From Embiotoca jacksoni (Eukaryota > Chordata > Actinopteri > Embiotocidae), in contig JAKOON010000001.1 of assembly GCA_022577435.1 (NCBI GenBank), positions 181,989 to 245,988 of the forward strand: a stretch of 64,000 bases of DNA, read 5' to 3'. Below are positions 10,981-21,536 of the stretch, one piece after another; the first letter of the stretch is position 1, and each line of letters opens with the position of its first letter. The notes beneath the pieces were generated by a model. That model was not told the DNA's origin. It was given only the letters and a program-made list of their open reading frames with translations, and ran no database searches. A program made the translations under genes and the position numbers.

Positions 10981-11360
10981 ACATCGTGAAGATTTTTTTT
11001 TTTTTTTTTTTACTTCCCTCAGTTCAAAAATGAAACAGGATAATTTAAGTGCTACTTGTGATTTCCTGGTTTTTTGACATCGCTTTGCCTCCGTGGATGT
11101 GCTTATGGAGTCATCAGCTCTGCTGAGGGGGAAACAGGCCTGACTGCTGCAGACAGACGCACACATAGAAAAAAAAAAAAAAAGTCAGAGTCCTGCCGAC
11201 CTAATGCCTCTCCCGAAACGCTCCACGAAACCAGCGCTAAAATGTTTCTGAGGGTATTTGAGGAAGAAAAAGTCCGGGGAGCAAATATCAGCCGAGGTAT
11301 CGTCCAAAAAAAGAAATAAAAAAAAAATCTACAGGCTCGATTAACTTCTGCAACCTGCAG
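10981..11360. other. Non-coding with T and A tracts
   Basis: 18-base T tract near 10993-11010 and A tracts near 11169-11183, 11323-11330. Frames in this stretch run through these tracts. Confidence 0.55.
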
Positions 11361-11361
11361 G

Positions 11362-11437
<76 letters not shown>
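11361..11437. repeat. Compound (AT)9(GT)n microsatellite
   Basis: AT from 11362 to 11379 passes directly into GT to 11437, with one GTAT interruption near 11398. Confidence 0.96.
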
Positions 11438-12409
11438 TGGGCTGACACCCCCCCCCATCCACCCGACACTGTGGCCAATAACCCCGCCCCTTCTCTGCTC
11501 TGAGACAACATCCGGCTTTGATTGAAGAACGATTCAAGTTTTCCAGTTTCAGACGGTTGTCCGACTCGTCTGCAATAAATCGCGAAGATTAAAACTTGTG
11601 TGATATTTATATCGAAATCGAATATTTGCTGCTTCGACTGAGACGGATCCGATTCGCCGCGTTGCAGCCGAGCACGCTCGTAGCAGGATAAAAAACAGTG
11701 AGCGTTCCTGTGGCGATTTCCCTCGCATCCTCATCCAGCAAATATTTAAAGTTCTTGTAGATTTTTGTTGTTGTTGTTGTTGTTGTTTTTTTTACAAAAT
11801 CATTCCATAGTTTTTTCACGTTTGCGTCCCGACGACCGCGGCAGGTTGCGTCGTTACGGCCCGACGTGCAACAGATGCGTACGTATGAAATAACGGCAAG
11901 TAAGCCCCCACGAGAAGCCGCGCGGTGGCACATCTAGTCGGAGGAGGACGAGTAGAAAGTCGTCCTCGTCTCTCAAGGAGCTTCTTTTTTTTTCATGTCC
12001 TCCAGCAGGTTTTTTTTTTTTTTCTCCCTTCGAGCGGCTGAATCGCCTCCTGCTAAGATTTCCTGCCCGTCGCCGTCTGATCTGACAAAAGAGTGAGGAT
12101 ACCAGATATAAGACTTCGACTTCAAACGCTGTTGCAGTCCAGGTCCTTTTTTTTTTTTTTGTCTGCCGCGTGGGCCCTTTGAGGCTCGGACTTTCGGTTT
12201 GACCTCGCGGGTCGGTGAGCTCGCCGTGAGGGTTTACGGCCGTAAGCGGTCGCAGGTCGGACAGTGGATCGAGGAAGAGGAGGTCATGTGGTAAACCGTA
12301 GATAAAGACGGGATCAAACCGAGACGGCCGTCGGAAGAAAAAGTGCCGGCGCTTCTCCCGATAATCACATCCACCGGGTCGGCCTGTCGCAGATTAAACC
12401 GGCCTGTGT
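11438..12409. other. Non-coding, moderately CpG-rich
   Basis: Contains a GTT array (11767-11787) and T tracts near 12010 and 12148-12161. CpG-rich patches near 11830-11945 and 12170-12415. No gene recognised. Confidence 0.5.
11767..11787. repeat. (GTT)7 microsatellite
   Basis: Seven GTT units followed by a T run. Confidence 0.93.
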
Positions 12410-12620
12410 TGCGCAACTCTCATTATCCTCCATTATTAATTGCCTGTGCTGTTTAAATATCATGTTTTTCACTCCCCCCTCCCCCCACGTCTCCGTTCCC
12501 CTCCCGCCGCGACTCCGTCCTCCCCCTTCGAGCATCGTTTAAGTTATCTAAAATAATCAAATCTAATTAAGACTTCCAGTAAAAGTGGCTCGTTACATGT
12601 TAACCGCGTTTAAATGCGCT
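12410..12620. promoter_or_regulatory. Candidate enhancer-like block
   Basis: CATTATCCTCCATTATTAATTGCC (with ATTAATTG from 12435) and, after a C-rich stretch, TTATCTAAAATAATC and CTAATTAAG. TAATTA-type cores occur on both sides of the C-rich spacer. Confidence 0.3.
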
Positions 12621-13577
12621 GAATCCTAAACCCGGTGCTTTCAGCTGAGATCGGCTGTAGATTTCAGTTTTTAAAATATTGAATCGGGTAACATTGTGCA
12701 AAAAAACTCGTTAAAAATTGCACATAATTAATCACATTATCTGCAGAGTCTAGACTCAAATAACAGGGTGTGTTACCTGGGAGTCAGAGAACAGCTTCTT
12801 TCTTTTTTCCTGTTTTTAACTGAAACTCTGATTTCCCCATTAACCAAAATTTTAATAAAAAAGCTTTTTAAAGGGTATTTGACAGAAACTATTTGAGCAA
12901 ATAAGTAAGACCTGCCAAGCGGTGACGAGGCAGAGAAAGGAAATCGACTGTAAGAGACCTAATATAAAAAGAAAAGGATTTTTGAAGACATTTGCAGCCT
13001 TCTGGACCTCATACCTCTAGTCGGGGGTGAGAAGAGACCCCGACATATTCCCTGGTTATTGTGCTGGCTTTCGTTTGGTGCCTCGGCTCTACTGGACTCC
13101 GGCACCACTGGGTGGTGGTGGGGGGGGGGGGGGGACCTCCAGATGGCTCCTCAGCCTCTCGCTGCCAGAGTCTCATGCTACATAATCATAGCCAGCTGGT
13201 TCTCTAGGTAACGGCGAGGTCAGGGTGCCCAGAAGTCGTCCTGCTCTTGTTCTGAGGAGCGAACAAACAGGCGTGTCGGAGCCGACTGTAAACCTGGAGG
13301 ACCCCGAAACTGCCGAGCTCGGCGAAATGTAAAAAGGTGTTGGCTTATGACCGCAGCCACGTCCCAACCGGGTTTTAGGGCATTTTTTTTTTTCTATTAT
13401 TTTCTGAACCATGAAGGAGATTTTGTCTTGTTAAAAAAAAAAAAACAACGCCACACACAGCGACTGCAGGTCGACGTGACGATTTACAGAGGTTCATTAA
13501 ACGCCTCCCCATCAGTAGACGCTAGCGCACGCAGAAAAGCCAGAGCTTACGGCGCCGGCGAGTCTCCTGCTTCTGAC
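12621..13577. other. Non-coding, poly-G tract
   Basis: AT-rich first half. A 15-base G tract at 13120-13134 follows GGTGGTGGTG. A tract near 13432-13445. No gene. Confidence 0.55.
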
Positions 13578-13624
13578 GTGTGTGTGTTTGTATAATTGTG
13601 TGTGTGTGTGTGTGTGTGTGTGTG
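13578..13624. repeat. (GT)n microsatellite
   Basis: Two GT arrays separated by TTTGTATAATT. Confidence 0.94.
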
Positions 13625-14063
13625 CTTCAAGCAAAAGTACTCCTTGAAAAACTTCGCCCAACCGTGAACTAGATAGTATTAAAGTTACAGGAAGTATCGT
13701 CGGACCTGAACGGGGAAAATCTTCATTTTTTTAAAAAATTTTTTTAACCAAACCCAACTGAGAAACTCTCAGCTGCATCTTCATGAATCAATATTTAAAA
13801 ACCAAGAGAGTCGGCAACTTATATGCAACTTCATCATGTTAGATTTACTCATCAAGCCCGGTTGAGATCGGGGGGTGGGAGGGGTATGGATAAACAGTAA
13901 AAAAAAAAAATCAGGTCTGGTCTTCAGATTCTGGATCGTAAAATGAAGAAGAAGGTTTTGACGGCACCGTACCAGTTCGGTACCACATCACGGGATCCCC
14001 GCTCTGATTTGTGCAGTTACTGTTGCAGGAGTGGAGTGTGTGGGAAGCGTCGAGGGTGTGGGG

Positions 14064-14096
14064 GTGTGTGTGTGTGTGTGTGTGTGTGGGGGGGGG
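14064..14096. repeat. (GT)n-G tract
   Basis: GT array running directly into a nine-base G run. Confidence 0.94.
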
Positions 14097-14196
14097 TCAA
14101 AGTGGCAGTAGTCACGGTTGTAGGAGTGAAGTATGAAATATCCGACAGTGTTACGGTGGTGCTCCGGGGCTCTGGGCTCTGGGTTCGCTCTGCTGG

Positions 14197-14254
14197 GCGT
14201 GGGAGGGTGGGTGGGTGGGGGTGGGTGGGAGGGGGAGACGGGGGGGGGGGGGGG
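14197..14254 (+). repeat. G-rich cluster, possible G-quadruplex
   Basis: At least eight runs of three or more G separated by single T or A bases (GGGAGGGTGGGTGGGTGGGG and on), ending in a 15-base G tract at 14240-14254. The spacing fits very stable intrastrand quadruplexes with one-base loops. Confidence 0.9.
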
Positions 14255-14261
14255 ATCAGGC

Positions 14262-14400
14262 TCAGCCAATCAGAACCATTCCACATCATTGGCCAGGGCC
14301 ATCTCTTATCTCGCAGAACTGGAGAGGCTTTCCCTACTAATGCCACCCAGCTTGCTAGATCCTCCATCCCTTTTGCTTCACCACCATTGCCCCCTCCCCC
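14262..14400. promoter_or_regulatory. Candidate enhancer-like block
   Basis: Directly after the G cluster: CAGCCAATCAGAACC (CCAAT box-like), CATCATTGGCC, TTATCTCGC and CTACTAATGCC. CCAAT on one strand and ATTGG nearby. Confidence 0.28.
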
Positions 14401-14629
14401 CTCCGCTTCTTCTTCTTCTTTCTGATTCCAGTAAAAATAAAAAATAAAAAAATAAAAAATAAAAAAAACTCTCCTTTCTGCTGCACTTCATCTGCCTCCA
14501 TCTCCTCTCATTTTTTCACTCATGCGTTTTTTTCAGTTATTGGTTACGCATTGCTGAAGTGTGTGATAGGCCTCTATACACCAGGCTGGAGAAATACGTC
14601 TGGTCACACTATACACCCAATACTAACCA

Positions 14630-14630
<1 letters not shown>

Positions 14631-14675
<45 letters not shown>
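14631..14675. repeat. (GT)22 microsatellite
   Basis: Uninterrupted array of about 45 bases. Confidence 0.97.
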
Positions 14676-14676
<1 letters not shown>

Positions 14677-14778
14677 ATGTGATACAGTACAGAGCGACAG
14701 ATGGAATTAGAATAGTGGGGGGGACATTAAGTGCTTTCGACTGGCTTCATATTGCAGACGTGGGGGACACAAAGAGAC

Positions 14779-14837
14779 AAAAAAAAAAAAAAAGAATCAT
14801 AGCTGATGATGATTTTTTTTTTTTTTTTTTTTTTTTT
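14779..14837. repeat. A15 ... T25 tracts
   Basis: A15 at 14779-14793 and T25 at 14813-14837 are separated by 19 bases and could pair as a hairpin. Confidence 0.93.
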
Positions 14838-14984
14838 CAGTTCTTCCTGGAAAAAAAAAAAAGGCAGCAGGCACAAAAGAAAAAAGAGGAAGCAGGCAAT
14901 CATGTTATTTCTAATCTGTTAATTTTTAGCTTGGAAGAAGGAGAGGGGGTTGGTGGGGGGGTGTTAAGAGGGGTGGGGGGGGGG

Positions 14985-15090
14985 CATCCTGGAATGAAAT
15001 ATATTGCAAATGGGAAAAGACACCAACAAGAGATCGGTGCCTTGCAGATGGAGACCCTGCTTAATCAAGACAAATTGCAGATGGGCTCGT
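14985..15090. promoter_or_regulatory. Candidate enhancer-like block
   Basis: GGAATGAAATATATTGCAAATGGG followed by GCTTAATCAAGACAAATTGCAG. Unique and unlike the low-complexity flanks. Confidence 0.25.
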
Positions 15091-15126
15091 TTTTTTTTAT
15101 TATTTTTTTTATTATTTTTTTTATTA
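15090..15126. repeat. 12-bp tandem repeat, T8ATTA
   Basis: Three copies of a T-rich 12-base unit ending in ATTA. Confidence 0.9.
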
Positions 15127-15399
15127 TCGTAGAAAAATGGACTTAAAGCTGCCGTCGGCAACACGACCACAGCGGCCTCAATTCAACAAGCACGCAAATA
15201 AAAAATAAAATAAAAAAACCACAAACACGCAAAATAAAGTCTCACGCATGCAACTGGAACGCTGTTATTGCGTCGTAATCTTCTTAAAGGTTAGAGGAGG
15301 ACACGTCGTGTTTTGAATGTTGAGTACATTTTGTGATGTCGTCTCGGCATCAAACGGCATATTAAAATAGTGCCCCCCCCCCTCACACACCTCCACCCA

Positions 15400-15900
15400 G
15401 TCACCCAGCCGAGGATGTGCCCGCCACATCCCCTCATATCACACATCAGCGACAAATTCCCAATTTATTTATTCTTGCATCATCACGGCGGGAAATTGCT
15501 TTGTAAGCGGGCGCGAGTTCCCCTCAGCCTTCTCCTGTAAATACGATGTCATCGCCTGATGTTAATAATCTCCTTTTGTTTGCTTGACCGCGGAGTTCTC
15601 CAACGCCCGCCCCCGGTTTTTTTTTTTTTTTTTTTTTGCTCGATTCAATTACCGCGGGGTTCGAATTGATCGGCGGCCAAACGTGTTGCATCGGCGTTAA
15701 CGCGGGAGCAGGTTACGGAGCGGCGCGACGACCGCAAGGAGTCTTCGGGGAAATATTGGCGTCGCCGAGCGAGCAGGGCCGCTCCAGTCATTTTCATTAG
15801 AGCTAATGGGCTCCCGGTTCCCCCACAGGGAGGCACCGTAAAACCAAAAGCTGCTAAATTAATGTTGTAGGTATTCACCACAGTTTACATGCTTATTAGA
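15400..15900. promoter_or_regulatory. Candidate regulatory region
   Basis: Unique sequence on both sides of a 21-base T tract (15617-15637). Motifs include ATTTATTTATTCTTGC, GTTAATAATC, TTCATTAGAGCTAATGGG (an inverted ATTAG/CTAAT pair near 15793-15808) and GCTAAATTAATG. Ends just before the V-SINE insertion. Confidence 0.33.
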
Positions 15901-15913
15901 GGACTACTACTGG

Positions 15914-16169
15914 ATTAGGGCGGCACGGTGGTGCAGTGGTTAGCACTGTCGCCTCACAGCAAAAAGGTTCTGGGTTCGAATCCGGTCCTGGGCCTTTCTG
16001 TGAGGAGTTTGCATGTTCTCCCTGTGCTTGCGTGGGTTCTCTCCGGGTTCTCCGGCTTCCTCCCATCATCCAAAAACATGCACCTCAGGACTGTGCTGAC
16101 AGGTCATCATTGTAAATGAGAATTGGTTCTCAATTGATATTACCTGGTTAAATAAAGGTCAAAATTAGG
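15914..16169 (+). mobile_element. V-SINE (DANA-like) retroposon
   Basis: A tRNA-derived head starts GCGGCACGGTGGTGCAGTGG (A-box region) and contains GGTTCGAATCC, a perfect RNA polymerase III B-box. Next comes the conserved block with TTTGCATGTTCTCCCTGTG and CGTGGGTTCTCTCCGGG, shared by DANA and other V-SINEs. The 3' tail has GAATTGGTTCTCAATTG and CCTGGTTAAATAAAGGT. A six-base direct repeat ATTAGG flanks the element (15914-15919 and 16164-16169) and is probably the target-site duplication, so the copy is close to full length. Its open frame (15928-16119) is a by-product, not a gene. Confidence 0.92.
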
Positions 16170-16954
16170 TTACTAACATAAACGGGGGGGGGGGTGGCTT
16201 TCTGTAGCCACACATAATGCAAATGCTCCTTCTGTTATTCATCATTACACCCCGAGGTATCGTCACATGTGTAGAAGTGTGTGTAAGTGCATGTTTTAAT
16301 ATATCATGTTGCCGTGCGGATATCCGAGTTCAGAAAGAAGAAGGTTTCCCTCTGGGACCGTTAAGACTATTTATCTACCGCATGCGACCGCATGCGACCG
16401 CATGGTGCTGCTGCTGCGAATGGATGATGATGCAAAACATGAAAACAAAAAAGGAGCAATTATGAACGGTTATAACAATCTATATATTTTAAGATACAAG
16501 AGAACAGAATGCAAAAATGATATGAAAACAAGCGCCATATTCAGTGACATTAATCAGTGTTACTTGGCAACTGCTGGAAACTTCCTGCCTTAGAAAAAAA
16601 AATAATATTCTCATTAATCAGATTAATGAACATGAACAATGCTGAAGATGTACTTCTGAAAAAAGATCAAGAAAATGTTTCTTTTAAGACATCTTGAGCA
16701 ACAACATTTTTTAAAATAAATGTGTTTGATTATATAATGTATAGCTCTAAAAGACTCAGTTATCTAATCTTAGATCTTTTTTGTGTCCCTGTAAGAGTCA
16801 CGGTGTCCAAACTCTTCTATTAACTGTCACGTCTCCCGTCAGCATCACATCCTGAAAACACAACGTTCGTGTTCTTCGTGTAGATCAACTATAAAAAACA
16901 ACAACAACAAAGCTGATGTTTTTAATCACATCGTGTCTGTTTTCTGCGTGTTTG
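16170..16954. other. Non-coding, nothing recognised
   Basis: G tract at 16184-16194, a short 10-bp tandem repeat at 16379-16404, then AT-rich unique sequence. Confidence 0.55.
16379..16404. repeat. 10-bp tandem repeat (CGCATGCGAC)
   Basis: About 2.6 copies of a 10-base unit containing the palindrome GCATGC, followed by a short CTG run. Confidence 0.85.
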
Positions 16955-16975
16955 TCTCTCTCTCTCTCTCTCTCT
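16955..16975. repeat. (TC)10 microsatellite
   Basis: About ten TC units. Confidence 0.93.
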
Positions 16976-18080
16976 TGACTTCCTGGTTCAGGAGCCAATG
17001 GGCAGAGCCGGAGAGGACATCAGGAAATTGTGCTGGAGTGGATTTGAGTGGCTTCATCTCTTTAACCTCCGTCTCTCCTCTCACTCACAGGCCTTGATCA
17101 CTGAACTACCTCATTAACATCATGATTTTTTTTTTTTTTAATCTTATGTGCAGAATGAATGCAAGTCGTGCGATTCCAGTTTTTGCCGCTGACTCTGCAG
17201 AAACGTTTACTGAAAGTCATTTTAGAAAAACTTGTTGAAAAGAAGGTTGTGCTGCATGAATATGAATCACACCAAATGTATTAGTGACAGATGATGAGGT
17301 CAAACCACACAGACAGATGAAAGGAGGTCCGGTCATGTTTTTACATCCAACAAAGTGAGCGAGCTGCAGAACTACAGACTCCAAATAAGACGATCACACA
17401 AACCTGCTTTTCTCTCTCTGTGTTTTTAGAGTAATCCTTCCAGAAAAGGGAATCTAAATGATTTCAATGCTCTTCAGACAAACTCTAACGTCTCATCGGA
17501 CAAAAAAAGCATCGCATGCAAAATCTTTCTGGGTCAAACTCGAGTTTTTGTTCCTCCTGTGCAAAAAAAAAAAAAAAATGTCGACGTTGACTTCAAAATC
17601 TGAACTAAGATGTAACATTAGCATCACTGACAGGTCGGGTCTTTGCAATCTAATTATGCACGACAGCAAAGTTGAATCTATAAACTTCAGGCAACCGTCA
17701 AACTCAACAATATTACCTCATAATCCAAAATCGTAGAGTTTATAGAGATCATGATGCAACGACAGATTTCACAGTTTGAACCGAACACAACAGACTGAAC
17801 TTCAAATTAAAACCGAATTACATGAGGGGATTTAAAATTTGGAGTAATTTCAGCCTAAAAGAGCAACACGTATACTGTAAAAGACAACACGGGCTGATGG
17901 TAAAGATCCATCCCGAAATATAATTCAACATCTGTGTTCCCTTCACCTTTTAATTTACTTCCTATTTCCACACTGGAAAAAAAACAAAAACAACATCTCT
18001 GACAGGACCTCTACCACCGAACCCGTTCTCCAAAACGTCTCCGTGAACATCTGATGAAGCAAGCACTCGCTCACAAACCT
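16976..18080. other. Non-coding, nothing recognised
   Basis: Unique AT-rich sequence with T and A tracts near 17126 and 17563-17578. No gene. Confidence 0.55.
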
Positions 18081-18170
18081 GTCCCAGAGGGAATTGAACC
18101 CACAACCTCCTCCACTACCCCCCACCTCCTCCCTATGCAGAGCAGTCCATCTCCTTAAGACACTCTCGTC
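18081..18170 (-). pseudogene. tRNA-Ser(GCU)-like relic
   Basis: Read on the minus strand, it begins GACGAG, keeps TTAAGGxGATGGACTGCT (D-arm side through the GCT anticodon position of serine tRNA) and ends with GTGGGTTCAATTCCC, a T-arm/B-box type sequence. Part of the D-loop (the CCGAGTGG region) is missing and the anticodon 3' side and variable region are changed and longer, so it cannot fold as a working tRNA. It is either a tRNA pseudogene or the head of a tRNA-Ser-derived SINE. The comparison is from memory of serine tRNA sequence. Confidence 0.4.
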
Positions 18171-18514
18171 TCCCTAACCGCTGAGTAAATCTGAGCTTTA
18201 AACGGCTGTAATCACTCCAGTTGGACAAAACCTCAAAGTAATGCGTTGGTCAATACGTGGCCTCGGGGCTAAAGGGGGGACACACCGGCATCGATGCATC
18301 TCTGTTTATGAGACGGGCAGTCACGGAGACGGACGGTCCTCGACGGAGACGCCGCGTCCCTCCCGGGAAGAGAGAGAGAGGGGAAAGAGCGAGCGAGCGA
18401 GCGCACACGCCGGGTCACTTTTCATCTTTAAGTCGTCCCCCACCACCTCACGGCGGTGAGATGGACGAGAAGGATCCTCCGTTCCCAGGTGGAAAAACAC
18501 ATCCGTGTGTCTCT

Positions 18515-18700
18515 ATTTAATGAAATGGCATTACCGCTAATGTCGCTCGGCCAATCAGGAAGCGGGATTCGTCATGTGACGTGGGGCACAGATAAGCCCA
18601 TCTCATAAAGGGCTTTTTACATCACAGCCCGCCCGATGAGAGCAATATCATCACATTTATGAGAAAATAATGATTTCTTCTCTGAATTTATGAGCCTCTT
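18515..18700. promoter_or_regulatory. Candidate enhancer-like block
   Basis: TTTAATGAAATGGCATTACCGCTAATG, GGCCAATCAGG, CACAGATAAGCCC (GATA site), then CATTTATGAG and AATAATGATTTC. Ends at a 21-base A tract. Confidence 0.32.
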
Positions 18701-18705
18701 GTATG

Positions 18706-18726
18706 AAAAAAAAAAAAAAAAAAAAA
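18706..18726. repeat. A21 tract
   Basis: Uninterrupted run of A. Confidence 0.97.
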
Positions 18727-18834
18727 GGAGGTTCACGTGAATTACATCAGTCTGAAAGAAGAGGAGAGAGAAGAAGAAGAAAAAGGAGGGAGGGGGAAAA
18801 AAAACAACACTCCCTTTAATTTGTTTTTCCCCTC

Positions 18835-19080
18835 AAGGGAATAAATAGAGCTCCGTAATATCAGGCATAAAAGTCAATCTTGTCGACGAAGAATAGGCCA
18901 ATTAGTTGAGCTACGAGGAGATGAAACAAAGGAATCAAAGCAGATCAATGAGGCGGATTCACTCTGCGACCGCCGATCGATGCGCGATCCGAAGAGATGG
19001 ACGTGATTGGAGATCGGCGAGTCGCCGCTAACCTGTCCCTCATCGAGAGGTAAACTTTCATCATCTGATCACAACAGTGA
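18835..19080. promoter_or_regulatory. Candidate enhancer-like block
   Basis: Unique sequence with GGCCAATTAGTTGAGC (TAATT core at 18898-18906), ACAAAGGAATCAAAGCAG (SOX/TCF-like ACAAAG and ATCAAAG words) and GATCAATGAGG. CpG-rich around 18965-19030. Confidence 0.3.
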
Positions 19081-19572
19081 AGCAAACATCAGTGCAACTG
19101 AATATTAAAGATGATTTTTTTGTTGTTGTTGTTGTTCAGTCTGCAGAAGACTAAATATACTTGGTGCTACGTTCTTCCCAAACATTTTTAAATATGTGCA
19201 TCAAATCTACAAATAACTTCTTTCTTCTTTTTTTTTTTGGATACTGGGTTGTAACACTGCAGGTATTTTGAGTCAAATCTGTATTAAAAGTACATTTAAG
19301 AAATGTAGAAGTGGCACTGTGTAAATTTGCACTTGCAAATGTGATATCTGATCACCTCGGGGCCGGACAGAGATGTTCAGAAAGTTACTCACCAAAACTT
19401 CAGTCAAATCAAACATCTTGTAAAATTCAATAATTGACCTTTAGAAAGTCGTGTGTGATACAGTATGACGGTCGACTGCTCCTTCTGCAAACAAATGAAG
19501 AGGAGGAAATAATAACCTTCACGAGGAAGAACTGTAAGTGTCGTCTCTTGATCAACATCGGCGCCTGAGTTC

Positions 19573-20088
19573 CTCACGTTAACGTGACCGCTGCTACGTG
19601 AACAGTTTGTGATTTCAACCGCGAACTTGAAACAAACTGGAGCAGAGAAACATCAGGTTTTGGTGTCAAATTTTTGGGAAACAGGAAGAAGTTTACAGGG
19701 ACTCCTTTGACTGCATTGTCATGTTGGAGAACCTTGTTGCCATGGCGCCACAGTTCAGGCGGTTTGTCGCGACTGTTTTTCCCCCTCAGAAGGTCCCACT
19801 AGAACTCGGTATTGACGGTCGACCGCTGGGGGACGAATTCACGGTTGCACAACCCCGCCAGCGTCAAAGGACCTCTAGTTGACCATTTCCAGAGGTTGAA
19901 CCCAAAATCTGATGTCTGTCTGTGACCTTTTGGGCCCTTCAGGCAGCACTGCTTTAAAAACAACTGTGATTCTGTGGTGGAAATCGCTGCATGGGCTCAG
20001 AAACACTTGAAGATTTTCTGTTCCTCAAAAATTTGACACCAAAATCTGCCGTTTCAGGTCACGTACCAGTTGGTCACGTTAACGTGGA
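19573..20088. mobile_element. Foldback element B with Tc1-type transposase scrap
   Basis: The two ends are inverted copies. CACGTTAACGTGACC near 19574 faces GGTCACGTTAACGTGG at about 20072-20087. A second block, TTTTGGTGTCAAATTTTTGxGGAACAG, pairs 19658-19685 with 20019-20045. Inside, 19968-20018 reads DSVVEIAAWAQKHLKIF on the + strand. As I recall, this matches an N-terminal stretch of fish Tc1-like transposases (DSVMEITAWAQEHFQ). A second partial copy lies inverted at 48686-48850. No intact transposase frame remains, so this looks like a dead non-autonomous element. Confidence 0.7.
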
Positions 20089-20104
20089 ATACTTCCACAT
20101 GAAG

Positions 20105-20167
20105 GTTATTACTAACTACGTTCTTACTAGTTAGTTATTACTAACTACGTTCTAGTTATTACTAATC
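20105..20167. repeat. Short tandem duplication
   Basis: GTTATTACTAACTACGTTCT occurs twice, with a third partial copy, 17 bases after the foldback element. It is followed by an AT tract (20170-20192). Confidence 0.8.
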
Positions 20168-20192
20168 ATTTATATATATATATATACACACA

Positions 20193-20934
20193 AATAACTT
20201 ATTATGGATTGCTTCGTCACAGTGACCACAATGTCGTCTTTCACTTTTTCTTTATACGAAACTGTTGAACTTTGAGCATCGCTGCCATCACGTTGCGTCT
20301 AAAACTATCTGAATCCCGCTGTCATAATAGTCCCGACGTTTACTACGTTTCCAATTAACCAGTATTTTTTAGGCAAATTTTATTCTCAGGCAGAGTGCGG
20401 AAAAAAGCTCATTAAGCAGATATATACAGTATAATAGGACACTTAAACTCTCTATAACAAGAGGAAAATATATTCAAGTATACTTGTGTGGAATCCAATC
20501 AAAATGTCTCATTAAGAATGATTTCAGTTTTAATGGCTTCGCATAGAAATTGATCAATTAAACACTGTCATCAAACAAGCCGCATCGCATCCATCATGTC
20601 GGGCCGATATCCAATTTTTGAATAAGTAGTGACCCGACGTATCAGCGAACCAATTAATCAACGTAACCACGACGAGGTGACGTTCAGACAAACACCCCCT
20701 CCCCCCCGCTCGGACTCGCGTTATATTGTAATGTTAATTATGATGTCAGCTTCCACCCGCCGAGTAACTTCAGGATGCCGTTGGAAGTGGTGGCGGGACC
20801 CCGCGGTGGCCGGGGAGGGGGGAGGGGAGCCAGGCTCACTTGTCATCGAGTGATCCACACCTGTCAAACACAAATTCCTGCACCTTCCTTCCTTCCTCCC
20901 CCACCTCTTCCTCCTCTTCCTCCTCCTCCTCCCT
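20193..20934. other. Non-coding, nothing recognised
   Basis: AT-rich unique sequence to about 20760, then GC-rich, ending in a CTTCC/CTCCTC pyrimidine run (20884-20934). Confidence 0.55.
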
Positions 20935-20939
20935 GCTCA

Positions 20940-21120
20940 ACATCTGTCCCACGGGTCCGGGCTCTCATCCAATCACACGGCGCATAAATCCATAACTTGG
21001 GCTCTCCCCTCGGCCCCCAGGAAAACACAATAAACTGCGCTCATCTTTTATGCATGATTCTCTGTGTGTCTCTGTAGCTAGCTTTCGCTCTCGGTGCGTA
21101 TCAATCATCGGCGGGACGCT
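20940..21120. promoter_or_regulatory. Candidate enhancer-like block
   Basis: CATCCAATCACACGGCGCATAAATCCATAAC, ACACAATAAACTGC and TCTTTTATGCATGATTC. ATAAA, ACAAT and TATGCAT cores in unique sequence. Confidence 0.28.
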
Positions 21121-21427
21121 GCAGGGCAGGAGGGAGACGCAGAGCGATGGCAGGAATATACACGGCTGCACAACAAGGCGAAATGAAGAGTCCCGCTTCT
21201 TTATCCACTGACTTCGATTTCAATTTCGTCCTCTCCTTCCTTTCCTTTCCTCCCTTCCTTCCTTCTGCCCTTCTGCTCCACCTCCTCCTCAAGAGAAAAA
21301 GAAAACCCACAACATCGGCGATATGAAACTGACCCGCTCACCTCTCGCTGCGCTTCTATAAGCTGCAAGTTAACACGCACACACGCATGTTGGTGTTTTT
21401 AAGAGACATTTTTTCTCCCTTCGGCTC

Positions 21428-21440
21428 GGGGGGGGGGGGG
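21428..21440. repeat. G13 tract
   Basis: Uninterrupted run of G preceding a CA array. Confidence 0.92.
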
Positions 21441-21473
21441 AGTGCGGTGTCGAGGGGCGCTGCTTTACCCTCC

Positions 21474-21505
<32 letters not shown>

Positions 21506-21536
21506 CACACACACACACACACGCACACACACACAC
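21474..21536. repeat. (CA)n microsatellite
   Basis: CA array of about 63 bases with GAAA and G interruptions. Confidence 0.96.

Noticed and set aside
13943..14447. Overlapping frames of up to 160 codons
   Set aside because: Run through GT and G-rich tracts on both strands; composition is Gly/Val or Pro/His-rich low complexity.
14559..15146. 195-codon frame
   Set aside because: Crosses GT, A, T and T8ATTA tracts, producing homopolymer peptides.
15928..16119. 63-codon frame
   Set aside because: Entirely inside the V-SINE; a known type of false protein.
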